Under the pieces are notes generated by a model. The model was not told the DNA's origin, made no database searches, and saw only the letters and a program-made list of their open reading frames with translations. The position numbers were made by a program, and so were the translations under genes. A stretch of DNA of 64,000 nucleotides from NCBI GenBank assembly GCA_003330885.1, contig CP030277.1, positions 3,798,256-3,862,255 on the forward strand, read 5' to 3'. This document shows, piece after piece, positions 9,341 to 17,177 of the stretch. Position 1 is the first letter of the stretch. Every line of letters starts with the position of its first letter. Origin of the DNA: Rhodobiaceae bacterium (GTDB lineage Bacteria > Pseudomonadota > Alphaproteobacteria > Parvibaculales > Parvibaculaceae).

Positions 9341-10192
9341 TCAGTCGACCTTCATAATGTAGGGCGCGAGCTTGGCACTCTCTTCATCGCTGAATGCCAC
9401 TGTTTTACGGGCATCCAGGTCGAGCATCACAGCTGCAGCTTCGCCGGTTGCAACAAGTACCCCGGTTGAGGCGTCAAACAGGAAGTGGGCAAAGCGGAGG
9501 ACCCGGCCCATCACTTCCACCATGGCACTTTTGCCGATAAGAACCGTTCCGGCACGCACATCCGTCAAACGATCAAGGCGCATTTCAAGCACCACCGTGC
9601 CTCGCCGCGCCTTGAGCATCGTATCGCGATCAAATCCGACCTGTTGCCAGAGATGGACTGCGCCATCGGAAAACCGGCCCATAATATGTTGCTGCCGCAT
9701 GCGGCCGGTCTCATCGCAATGCTCCGGATGCACGACACCTTGGTATATGGGGATCAGGTTTCCAGCCGCCTGATCATCCAGCTGAAGATGGGGCAACGAA
9801 GACGCGCCGGGCACGCCGCGAGGAAGCGCTTCGTCTTGCACGGGCGCATAAGGCCCGCTATCCAAATCAGAGGGAAGGTCAGTCTGGCTCGTGAGCGTCG
9901 CAGCAAGAACGCCGGTTGCAGAGTTGCGAAGCTCATGGGAGAGGATGAGCCCTGCCTCATGTGCTCCAGATGCACGGCTCGTTACGGCGAAAATATCGCC
10001 TGCCCGCAATTCGCGATGAAAGCGAATATGATCTCGACTTGATAGGACGGGTCCGTTTTGGCCGTGAGAGACAGCATATGCACGATTGGCGTCAGATGCG
10101 GCTGCCACATAGAACTGAACGTTCATATGGCCCACTTCATCGCAGTTCCAGGTGTTGACGATGCTTTGAACGGTTTGAATAGGGTCGGTCAT
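9341..10192 (-). CDS. Double-hotdog acyl-CoA thioesterase (paralogue 3 of 3)
   Basis: 283 residues. The N-terminal half has NTWNCDEVGHMNVQFY; the C-terminal half has HPEHCDETGRMRQQHIMGRF, a drifted copy in which His-Met-Asn has become Arg-Met-Arg. The second half has probably lost its own active site. It is the first gene of the thioesterase set on the minus strand, 90 bp downstream of the HSL-type esterase. Confidence 0.85.
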   Translation of the reverse strand: MTDPIQTVQSIVNTWNCDEVGHMNVQFYVAAASDANRAYAVSHGQNGPVLSSRDHIRFHRELRAGDIFAVTSRASGAHEAGLILSHELRNSATGVLAATLTSQTDLPSDLDSGPYAPVQDEALPRGVPGASSLPHLQLDDQAAGNLIPIYQGVVHPEHCDETGRMRQQHIMGRFSDGAVHLWQQVGFDRDTMLKARRGTVVLEMRLDRLTDVRAGTVLIGKSAMVEVMGRVLRFAHFLFDASTGVLVATGEAAAVMLDLDARKTVAFSDEESAKLAPYIMKVD

Positions 10193-10282
10193 GGATACTC
10201 TGGAAAGGGATGAACGCGCAGCACTTTAGAAACACCTGCCGCAAAAGTCATGTTGTTGAGGCAAGCCAAGGCTGACCCAACG

Positions 10283-11260
10283 TTACTCAGTGACCTGCTT
10301 GAGAAACCCATCCATGCGTTTCACCGCTGAAGCAGCAAGTTCGCCGGGGAAAGCGACAAAGCCGTGGGCACCGCCGGGATATATTGCAAGCTCTGCGTCA
10401 TTTCCAGCTGCCGCCCAACGGGCATGCATGAATAAGCTGTCGTCCAACAGTGCATCATCCGTTCCCACGCTGAAGAGAGCAGGGGGCATGCCTTTCAAAT
10501 CCGCAAAGAGCGGCGAGATATCCGGGTCTGAGGCGTCAGCGCCCTTGGGAATAAAACACTCATCGAATTTGTGCAGATCATGAGTGCGCAGGATCAGATA
10601 GGGCTCATCGCCAAAGGCACGTGCACTTGGCGTCCAACGAAGATCGAACGCACCGAATACGAGATTGGCCCCGGCAAAATCCACATAGTCATGGCGGTCG
10701 CGCATGCGGAGCAGAGTGACGGCGGCCAAATGGGCACCCGCACTTTCTCCGCCGACGGTCAGCACTTCTGTGCCGAATTCAGCTTTTGCATTCGCAACCA
10801 ACCAGGCGGCAGCTGTTTCGCAATCATCTGGCCCGGCTGGGTAGGGGTGCTCAGGGGCAAGACGGTACTCAACACTGACACAGGCCAGCCCGCAATTGTC
10901 GGCGATCCGCTCAAGCATCGGGTCCTGGCCGTCGGCAGACCCAAATACCCATCCGCCACCATGAAAATGAAGGTAGACACCCTTGGGGTTTTCAGGGGCG
11001 ATGATCCGCAGTTCCACGTCGCCGCCTTTGCCTGGGCCAGGGCGGGGAATGGTGCGGGTGATCGCACGCTCTGATTTTGGGACCAGTGGGAATGGACCTT
11101 CACCCCGATCACGACGGGCCCGGGCTTCTGCGACGCCAATGTCCCAATTGTCGTCGGACTTTTCCAACAGCTCGACCAAGGCACCGTTAATAGCCTTTGT
11201 CTCCGTAGAGACCGCATTTTCGTCAAAGAGCGCCGGATCGAATGGATTTTTGCTCGCCAT
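10283..11260 (-). CDS. Alpha/beta hydrolase, hormone-sensitive-lipase (HSL) type esterase
   Basis: 325 residues. All HSL-family marks are present: oxyanion HGGGWVFGS, nucleophile [10 protein letters not shown], acid in [11 protein letters not shown] and base in [12 protein letters not shown]. It should cleave short- to medium-chain esters in the cytoplasm. A GGGGG-containing ribosome site lies just upstream of the ATG at 11260. It heads the minus-strand acyl-CoA cluster; ester cleavage followed by CoA chemistry would be consistent, but that link is inference. Confidence 0.92.
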   Translation of the reverse strand: MASKNPFDPALFDENAVSTETKAINGALVELLEKSDDNWDIGVAEARARRDRGEGPFPLVPKSERAITRTIPRPGPGKGGDVELRIIAPENPKGVYLHFHGGGWVFGSADGQDPMLERIADNCGLACVSVEYRLAPEHPYPAGPDDCETAAAWLVANAKAEFGTEVLTVGGESAGAHLAAVTLLRMRDRHDYVDFAGANLVFGAFDLRWTPSARAFGDEPYLILRTHDLHKFDECFIPKGADASDPDISPLFADLKGMPPALFSVGTDDALLDDSLFMHARWAAAGNDAELAIYPGGAHGFVAFPGELAASAVKRMDGFLKQVTE

Positions 11261-11439
11261 GGTTTCCCCCTCAAATTTTCTGTTTCTTTGGGTGGCAAGA
11301 TATAGAAGCGGCTCCCGGGCGTCTAATTGCTAGCCACGAGTGACTTAAGGTGTTCAGAAATCCAGGAAGGCTTGATCCTGGTCAACGCGAAGACGGCATA
11401 GAGCCGCCACCATGCAGGCTCGAAAATAGGGGAGAGACG

Positions 11440-11646
11440 ATGGAACCCATATGCCGCGACCGGATCGCGTCGGCTCGTTTGATGAAAGAGTATGGATTGG
11501 ACAGCGAGGGCGCGCAGCGCCTCTTTTCGCTGAAAAACTGCGCAATGGCATCCGATTGTAGTCATCGCAATGCATGCCGTGATCTCTTGGAGACTGTTTG
11601 GCAGGTCGAAAACCCGCCAAACGGCTTTTTGTCACCTTCGCCTTAG
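11440..11646 (+). CDS. Small cysteine-containing protein of unknown function
   Basis: 68 residues. A strong ribosome site (GGGGAGAG) precedes the ATG at 11440. The middle LFSLKNCAMASDCSHRNACRDLL has three cysteines (C-x6-C-x5-C) that recall the short Cys motifs of DUF6455-type proteins, though the match is only partial. An in-frame ATG at 11350 exists but lacks a ribosome site. Stand-alone gene between two minus-strand units. Confidence 0.5.
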   Translation: MEPICRDRIASARLMKEYGLDSEGAQRLFSLKNCAMASDCSHRNACRDLLETVWQVENPPNGFLSPSP

Positions 11647-11668
11647 CAGGGCCAATTAGGAGCCCATG

Positions 11669-12352
11669 CTAGTGAGCGCGAGGCACCCGACTAATTCGAT
11701 CAGGGAGAGGGCGTGGAGACGTTTCACCGTTGCCCATGGTTGCTGCCACCAACTCAACAATTTCTGGGGCTGCCGTCGCCACGCTGCCAGAATTGAAAGG
11801 CGGCTCTGGCGCATATTCAATCGCGAGCTGCAACGCCTTGGCATAATCCTCGCCTGCAATCTTAGCCGACAGATATAGTCCCATATCAATGCCAGCCGAG
11901 ACACCCGCAGCGGTTATAATGTCCCCATGGTCGACCCAGCGCTCGGCGACAGGCGTTGCCCCATAACCTTCGAGAACATCATAGCGGGCCCAATGGGTCG
12001 TCGCCTTCTTGCCGTTGAGTAGCCCTGCCGCCGCCAGGATCAGGGAGCCAGTGCAGACAGAAGCATTGATTTTGGTTGTCTTCGCAATCTTGCGCACCCA
12101 GTCCATCTGATGAGGGTCGTTGCGCACTGCCTCATCGGCGAACCCGCCAGGCACAAGCAGAATGTCTGCGCTATCGACTTCATCAATGCTTTTGGGCGCA
12201 TAGATGTCGATCAGGCCGTTGTCATTTGCGACCATCCCGGCCTCTTTGGCGACAAAGGTAACTTCTGCATCCGGCAGGCGACTCAAAGACTCAAATGGGC
12301 CGATGGCATCGAGCGTTGTGAAGCCGTCATAGAGGAAAATCACGATGTGCAT
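11669..12352 (-). CDS. DJ-1/PfpI family protein
   Basis: About 227 residues. The nucleophile elbow SVCTGS carries the Cys near residue 100, and LLVPGGFA and HWARYDVLEGYGA are typical of the isonitrile-hydratase/ThiJ branch of the family. Such proteins act as hydratases, glyoxalases or redox sensors; the exact role is open. The ATG at 12352 has GGGAG eight bases upstream and is preferred to the GTG at 12361. A perfect 14-bp inverted repeat lies just upstream. Confidence 0.88.
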   Translation of the reverse strand: MHIVIFLYDGFTTLDAIGPFESLSRLPDAEVTFVAKEAGMVANDNGLIDIYAPKSIDEVDSADILLVPGGFADEAVRNDPHQMDWVRKIAKTTKINASVCTGSLILAAAGLLNGKKATTHWARYDVLEGYGATPVAERWVDHGDIITAAGVSAGIDMGLYLSAKIAGEDYAKALQLAIEYAPEPPFNSGSVATAAPEIVELVAATMGNGETSPRPLPDRISRVPRAH

Positions 12353-12397
12353 GTGGCGCACTCCCTTGTTGCTGATGATGTCAATTTAGGGGGTACG

Positions 12398-12442
12398 CTG
12401 TTTGGCGGAAATGACATTCAACAGACAGTTTCCGCCAAACAG
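12398..12442. repeat. Perfect 14-bp inverted repeat with 17-nt spacer
   Basis: CTGTTTGGCGGAAA (12398-12411) and TTTCCGCCAAACAG (12429-12442) are exact reverse complements. It lies between the stop of the SOI-like gene and the start of the DJ-1 gene, both on the minus strand. There is no T-run, so it is not a normal terminator. It could be an mRNA-processing hairpin, an operator, or a remnant mobile palindrome. Confidence 0.85.
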
Positions 12443-12456
12443 GATGCGGCGATTCT

Positions 12457-12903
12457 TTAGTCGCTGGGCTGCGAAAAGGCGGCAAGCGCCAAAACGACAA
12501 ACGCAGCGATCACACCGACAATCGCAATGGAGAAAAGTGTGAAGGTGAGGGTGTTCCAATCGATGCCTGTAAAGGCGAGACCTCGTCCACCGGTCATGCC
12601 GGACACGAAGGAAGCTAGAATATTGCCCCAACCTGTCGCAATAAGACCCCAGGTGATGATAGATGAGCGAGCTTCACCCAAGGTGAGCTGCGTGGCGGCG
12701 GCGGCGACAGCGATCATCATCATACCATTCAGCGTGCCTTCCAGATGTGCCATGCGCCAGGCGCGTAACGCCTCAGCTTCTACTGCGCCGCCTCCGGCAG
12801 CGATGGCGTCGAGGGCCCATAAAAAGGGGACGCCCGCAGCGAGTCCCAAAATAAAAACAACGGCGCCATGTCCAATCAGCAAACTGTGATGTCGAGTTGG
12901 CAT
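12457..12903 (-). CDS. Styrene-oxide-isomerase-like membrane protein
   Basis: 148 residues with four hydrophobic segments. The segment AHLEGTLNGMMMIAVA (about residues 52-67) lines up with the haem-binding and active-site helix of styrene oxide isomerase (StyC), where His and Asn are six residues apart; here they are His53 and Asn59. GWGNILASF later resembles the GWANVGFY part of that family. It may isomerise an epoxide in the membrane, or be an uncharacterised relative. The stop is followed by an inverted repeat and the DJ-1 gene. Confidence 0.6.
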   Translation of the reverse strand: MPTRHHSLLIGHGAVVFILGLAAGVPFLWALDAIAAGGGAVEAEALRAWRMAHLEGTLNGMMMIAVAAAATQLTLGEARSSIITWGLIATGWGNILASFVSGMTGGRGLAFTGIDWNTLTFTLFSIAIVGVIAAFVVLALAAFSQPSD

Positions 12904-12989
12904 TGTATTCCTCCGGTGATTGTCTAACTTGTCGGACTAAGAATGAAGGTCGGGGCGCTCGGGACCTCGACCCAATGGGAGATACTCAA

Positions 12990-13358
12990 ATGATCGGATA
13001 CGCAACACTTGGATCGAACGACCTGGAAAAAGGTGCCAAGTTTTATGATGACTTCCTTGGTGCCTTTGGCGGCCAGCGGGCGTTCAGCATGGATCGCATC
13101 ATATTCTGGAATGATGCTAAGGGCGGCGCGATGCTTTCGCTCTGTATTCCTTACGATGAGAAAACCGCAACACCGGGCAACGGCAACATGCTCGCACTTG
13201 CGGCTGAATCGACAGATGAAGTTGATGCAATGTATGCAAAGGCGATTGAGCTGGGCGCAACAGACGAAGGCGAGCCTGGTGCGCGCACAGACAATTTCTA
13301 CGGCGCTTACTTCCGCGACTTTGATGGCAACAAAGTCTGCTGCTTCAAATTCACCTAA
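12990..13358 (+). CDS. VOC superfamily protein (glyoxalase/bleomycin-resistance fold)
   Basis: About 122 residues, one VOC module pair. It starts MIGYATLGSNDLEKGAKFYD and ends FRDFDGNKVCCFKF, the normal family frame. The ATG at 12990 is preceded by GGGAGA; an in-frame ATG at 12975 would add five residues. Metal ligands are not clearly complete. A strong terminator follows. Substrate unknown. Confidence 0.88.
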   Translation: MIGYATLGSNDLEKGAKFYDDFLGAFGGQRAFSMDRIIFWNDAKGGAMLSLCIPYDEKTATPGNGNMLALAAESTDEVDAMYAKAIELGATDEGEPGARTDNFYGAYFRDFDGNKVCCFKFT

Positions 13359-13387
13359 GATATCTGTCGTCATTTGACGCCAGCCTG

Positions 13388-13417
13388 GCGGGCATCCTTG
13401 CGGTGCCCGCTTTTTTT
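13388..13417 (+). terminator. Rho-independent terminator
   Basis: Arms GCGGGCA (13388-13394) and TGCCCGC (13404-13410) with a 9-nt loop and seven T. It ends the VOC gene and faces the convergent flavoprotein gene. Confidence 0.85.
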
Positions 13418-13431
13418 GTGGATACGCATAA

Positions 13432-14727
13432 TCAGTAAGCACCCGCCCACATGTCCCAGTCGCGTGAGAGCCCAGGTCCTGCAAGGGCCCAGTTGGGGCG
13501 TGCGCCAATCAGTTTCGCGGCTGTGCTGGGAAAGTTGGTCATCATCCGACACTGGCTCCAGTTGAGGAACCGGTACCGGTTGAGCGCCTTATTCATTTCC
13601 GGCACCGGCTTCCGACCACATAGCAATGCTTCCGCTGCTGCTGTGGCGGCAACTGCAGATCGCACCATGCCGTCGCCGGTAATGATCGGCGCGCCGCCAT
13701 TGTAAATGTAAGAAAGATCGAGCGTGTCTTTCTGCCGATTGCGAAGGCCGCGCCAGGGCGAGCAGGGGACAGCAGCCTGACCCATGGTCTCGTCAATATC
13801 GTGCGGCTCCAACCCAAGCTCGCCGCCGACGCCGATGATTTCGTTGGTGAGCGCGTCATATTCACGGTGCTTGTCAAAGCTGCCTGCTTTGGCAACGCGA
13901 TAGAAGATCCCGTAATAGCGCGCATCCGGTGAGAGTGGATCCTTGAAAGGATAGAGGACCGACATATCAAGTCCGCCTTCCCGGTGGATGAAGGCGCAGA
14001 ACGCATCATGGTTTTCAAGCACACCCTTGGAGGCGCGCGCATTGTCGGTAAAGGTAATTTGCGAGGCGACAACGAATTCTTTGGGTGCAGGCGCTTGCCA
14101 GATAACTTCTGCATTCTCCAGCGGCTTCGGTTTGGCATTGACGATCAAAGGCCGCTCGCCCGGTGCAAGTTCCCGCAATGCCCGCCAGTCATTCACTTCT
14201 TCTTCGATATGTTGGACGCCTGCGCGTTTTGCAAGGGCGATGAGCGCCCCAGCAAGTCGGGAATTGCGCACGCCATAGGCCAGGGGTTCTCGCGTCGAGC
14301 GATCCTTCCGCACGCCCTCACTTGTCATCCAGGTGGTGGGCCTACGAAAAGTGTATCGGTCTCCCTCAACGTCACACAGTGTCGCCTGCTGTCGATAGGT
14401 GATCGCTTGTGTCCAATCGTCTCCATACATTTCGCGCAACACGTCGGCGCGATCAATTCCAAGAGCCGCCGCGTAATAGTCAATGCTGCGTGCGCGCAGC
14501 GTTACGCCGTTTATAAGACGTCTGCTCTCAGCGACAGGAGGCGCAGCGATGACAACACGCCCGGCAAACTCCGGTGCGCGGTTGAGGCGCGCAGCCAGCA
14601 CCGCTGCGCCAATCCCATTGCCACTGATGACAACACTGTCATAGGCACAGTCTGCCTTTGGACGGGTCAACCCTTTCCAAGCAGGCAAATAGGCGTCGCG
14701 CCCTTTGATGGCGAAAGTATCGAGCAT
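13432..14727 (-). CDS. FAD/NAD(P)-binding protein of unknown specificity
   Basis: About 431 residues. A Rossmann dinucleotide-binding motif is seen near the N terminus (VVISGNGIGAAVLAARL). The rest lacks clear marks of a known oxidoreductase subfamily. The ATG at 14727 has GGGAGGG directly upstream and is preferred to an ATG 15 bp earlier. It is divergent from a TetR gene, and the shared 110-bp region holds two palindromic sites, so the TetR protein probably controls it. Confidence 0.7.
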   Translation of the reverse strand: MLDTFAIKGRDAYLPAWKGLTRPKADCAYDSVVISGNGIGAAVLAARLNRAPEFAGRVVIAAPPVAESRRLINGVTLRARSIDYYAAALGIDRADVLREMYGDDWTQAITYRQQATLCDVEGDRYTFRRPTTWMTSEGVRKDRSTREPLAYGVRNSRLAGALIALAKRAGVQHIEEEVNDWRALRELAPGERPLIVNAKPKPLENAEVIWQAPAPKEFVVASQITFTDNARASKGVLENHDAFCAFIHREGGLDMSVLYPFKDPLSPDARYYGIFYRVAKAGSFDKHREYDALTNEIIGVGGELGLEPHDIDETMGQAAVPCSPWRGLRNRQKDTLDLSYIYNGGAPIITGDGMVRSAVAATAAAEALLCGRKPVPEMNKALNRYRFLNWSQCRMMTNFPSTAAKLIGARPNWALAGPGLSRDWDMWAGAY

Positions 14728-14744
14728 GGGCCCTCCCTTCAAAT

Positions 14745-14783
14745 TTAGAGCTTAAACTCTAAGAAAGTAGAGCTTATACTCAA
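14745..14783. promoter_or_regulatory. Tandem TetR-type operator, two palindromes 22 bp apart
   Basis: The first site (14746-14761) is TAGAGCTTAAACTCTA, arms TAGAG/CTCTA; it extends one base on each side. A second imperfect copy, TAGAGCTTATACTCAA, starts at 14768, exactly 22 bp (about two helical turns) later. They lie between the divergent flavoprotein and TetR genes. This spacing suggests two dimers binding on one DNA face. Assignment to the adjacent TetR is inference. Confidence 0.7.
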
Positions 14784-14836
14784 AAAACTGCGCGTCAAGG
14801 GGTGACACGCGGAGGCAGGACAGGTATCCAAAGCTT

Positions 14837-15562
14837 ATGGCAAAAACAGCTGCAAACAGAGCACTCCCGGAAGAACGGGATATACCTTCCAAGGGAGCGG
14901 CGACCCGCGCCCTTATTATGGAGACAGCACTCGGCCTCTTTAATGAGGAGAACGCCAGTGATGTCAGCACCAATCAGATAGCAGCCGAGGCGGGCATTAG
15001 CCCGGGCAATCTCTATTACTATTTTCGCAACAAAGAAGAGATCATCCGCGCTCTTTTCCCGGCCATTCGTGACGGGATTGCTGAGCCGCTCACCTATCCC
15101 AAAGGCGAACCGATTTCAGCTGAGCGCATGGCGAATGATTATGTCAGCGCGATCGAAGTGCTTTGGCGCTACCGTTTCTTTTTTTCCGACCTCATCGGGT
15201 TGGGCCAGCGCGATCCGGAACTCGGGGCAATGATCCAGACGCTGCAGGACGACACAATCGTGACCATGGCGGACATGTATCAGGACATCATGGATCAGGG
15301 TGACATGGTGCCTGTGGGCCAAAAGACGAATGAACTCTTGGCGCTCAATTCATTTCTTGTCTGGTTCAGCTGGGTCTCGTTCATGGATCGGGCTTCCGAC
15401 CCACGAAAGAAGCGCGAGCAGCGCCTGGCTGATGGGGCGCTTGCCTGTCTCGCAATCATCGACCCCTATTTAAAACCGGCCTACCGCACGGCGGTGCATG
15501 AGGCGCTGGAAGCGCTCATGAACCGTCGGCAGAAGACAAAGCCTAAAACTCGGCGACGTTAG
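14837..15562 (+). CDS. TetR/AcrR family transcriptional regulator
   Basis: 241 residues. The N-terminal HTH is clear (VSTNQIAAEAGISPGNLYYYFRNKEEIIRALF), then a ligand-binding helical domain and a basic C-terminal tail. It probably represses itself and the divergent flavoprotein gene through the tandem palindrome at 14745-14783. Its stop overlaps the stop of the convergent MaoC gene by four bases. Confidence 0.93.
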   Translation: MAKTAANRALPEERDIPSKGAATRALIMETALGLFNEENASDVSTNQIAAEAGISPGNLYYYFRNKEEIIRALFPAIRDGIAEPLTYPKGEPISAERMANDYVSAIEVLWRYRFFFSDLIGLGQRDPELGAMIQTLQDDTIVTMADMYQDIMDQGDMVPVGQKTNELLALNSFLVWFSWVSFMDRASDPRKKREQRLADGALACLAIIDPYLKPAYRTAVHEALEALMNRRQKTKPKTRRR

Positions 15563-16413
15563 CCTGCCAGCGTGCACTTGCCATTATTGATGACCATCAC
15601 GTCCCGCTCTTTCACGCGCGCCTGGAAGGAGAGCACGTTCCCGTCGCGCCACGTGTCAACGGTGATGGTTTCACCTGGATAGACCGGTGAAGAAAAGCGC
15701 ACATCAAAGCCAACAATCTGCTTTGGATCATAGTCACAAACATTGGTGATGATCGCCCGACAGCAGGTGCCGTAAGTGCAGAGGCCGTGAATGATCGGCG
15801 CTGGGAAGCCGACAGCTTTTGCAAACTCCGGGTCTGCATGAAGCGGGTTTCTGTCGCCAGACAGGCGATAGAGCAGCGCCTGGTCTGGGGCGGTCGCTGC
15901 ATCAAATGATTGATCAGGAGCCCGGTCCGGAATGGCATGAGGGACCGGCGCGCCTTCCTTAGGGCCGCCAAAGCCACCATCGCCACGTGCAAAGGTGGTG
16001 GAAAGCATGGTGCACAGCGCGTCGCCACTTGCCTTTTCACGAATGCTCGTTTCGCTTGCAATCACGGCGCCTTTGTCTGCGCCTTTGTCCCAGGCACCGA
16101 CCACTTTCGTGTCCACCAGAATGTCAGCAGCAACAGGGAGCGGCTTGTGCATGGTGAGCTTCTGTTCGCCATGAACGACCATGGCATAATTGATGCCGCT
16201 CTTGGCCATCGCACCGGCACCCCAGGCGATCACAGTGGACATGGTAGGCACAGTCACTAGATCTTTTTCATAAACGAAGGGCAATTCTTTTGCGTCCAGC
16301 TGGTCGCGGCCAAAGCCGACGCCTAGCGCGTAGAGCATGGTCTCCCGGTCGCCATAGGAAAATTCCTGACCTTCTGTCTTCAGGGTCATCAGTTCATCGT
16401 AATTGATCGCCAT
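15559..16413 (-). CDS. MaoC-type 2-enoyl-CoA hydratase (hydratase 2)
   Basis: 284 residues, the two-hotdog form. The hydratase-2 signature is intact in the second half: YRLSGDRNPLHADPEF then GFPAPIIHGL, with the catalytic Asp and His. It should hydrate trans-2-enoyl-CoA to (R)-3-hydroxyacyl-CoA, as in MFE-2-like proteins. It converges with a TetR gene (4-nt overlap of ends) and is followed upstream by another TetR gene on the same strand. Confidence 0.92.
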   Translation of the reverse strand: MAINYDELMTLKTEGQEFSYGDRETMLYALGVGFGRDQLDAKELPFVYEKDLVTVPTMSTVIAWGAGAMAKSGINYAMVVHGEQKLTMHKPLPVAADILVDTKVVGAWDKGADKGAVIASETSIREKASGDALCTMLSTTFARGDGGFGGPKEGAPVPHAIPDRAPDQSFDAATAPDQALLYRLSGDRNPLHADPEFAKAVGFPAPIIHGLCTYGTCCRAIITNVCDYDPKQIVGFDVRFSSPVYPGETITVDTWRDGNVLSFQARVKERDVMVINNGKCTLAG

Positions 16414-16480
16414 TTGCGCCTCCTGATTTTTTGCTTTGTTGGGGACAGCAAAGCGCGAACAGCGATGAAGCGCAAGATGA

Positions 16481-17074
16481 TTAGGGCGTAAGGCCTGCGA
16501 GCACCGCGTCTACATAGCGGTCACACTCCTCAGCGCTCATGGGCTCATGCGCAATTAGAAGCCGGTACCAGAAAGGGGCAATAATCAGATCTTCGATCAG
16601 GCGACGGTCAAGGTCTCCGCGAATGTTCCCACCAGCAATTGCTCGATCGACGATCTGATTGAGCACAATCTGACGAAACTCGGAAAAATGAGCGCAAACC
16701 TCAACTTTCATGACTGGATCGCTCTGGACCTCTGCGAACATGCCCGCTGCCGCTTCGCCCGCGATGGTCCCGCTCATCAATTCAAGCAGTGATTTCAGAT
16801 AGGCTTTCAGGTCCGCTGCGAAGTCGCCGGTTGCAGGGTCCGAAATGCGCTCATCCCCAATCGCATCAAAAAGATCGAGCAGGATCGCTGCTTTGGACGG
16901 CCACCACCGGTAGATCGTTGTTTTTGCCACGCCCGCTTTTGCGGCGATCGCCTCAATGGTGACGCCGGGGTAACCGTCGCCATCGAGCAGTGAAGCAGAC
17001 GCCTCAAGGACTTTGCGGCGCGTGGCGACGGGGGTTTCGCGCGGTTTTTCGTCGAATCGCAGGTGTTCTGACAT
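16481..17074 (-). CDS. TetR/AcrR family transcriptional regulator
   Basis: 197 residues with a typical HTH (VTIEAIAAKAGVAKTTIYRWWPSKAAILLDLF) and a TetR_C-like C-terminal region (GNIRGDLDRRLIEDLIIAPFWYRLL). It is divergent from the OYE-family gene at 17178. A perfect palindrome at 17104-17127 lies in the 103-bp gap and is its likely operator. Confidence 0.93.
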   Translation of the reverse strand: MSEHLRFDEKPRETPVATRRKVLEASASLLDGDGYPGVTIEAIAAKAGVAKTTIYRWWPSKAAILLDLFDAIGDERISDPATGDFAADLKAYLKSLLELMSGTIAGEAAAGMFAEVQSDPVMKVEVCAHFSEFRQIVLNQIVDRAIAGGNIRGDLDRRLIEDLIIAPFWYRLLIAHEPMSAEECDRYVDAVLAGLTP

Positions 17075-17103
17075 TTGTCCTCTATATCACGAGTTGAACA
17101 AAA

Positions 17104-17127
17104 CGTATCGTATCTATTGACGATACG
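17104..17127. promoter_or_regulatory. Palindromic TetR operator
   Basis: Arms CGTATCGT (17104-17111) and ACGATACG (17120-17127) are exact reverse complements with an 8-bp spacer, in the gap between the divergent TetR and OYE-family genes. Confidence 0.8.
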
Positions 17128-17177
17128 CAACGTAGCGATTATTTGTGAGGAAGGACACAGACTGACAGGAGTTCCTC

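Noticed and set aside
13984..14748. 254-codon open frame antisense to the flavoprotein gene
   Set aside because: No recognisable domain and no ribosome site; the opposite frame has a Rossmann motif and good start.
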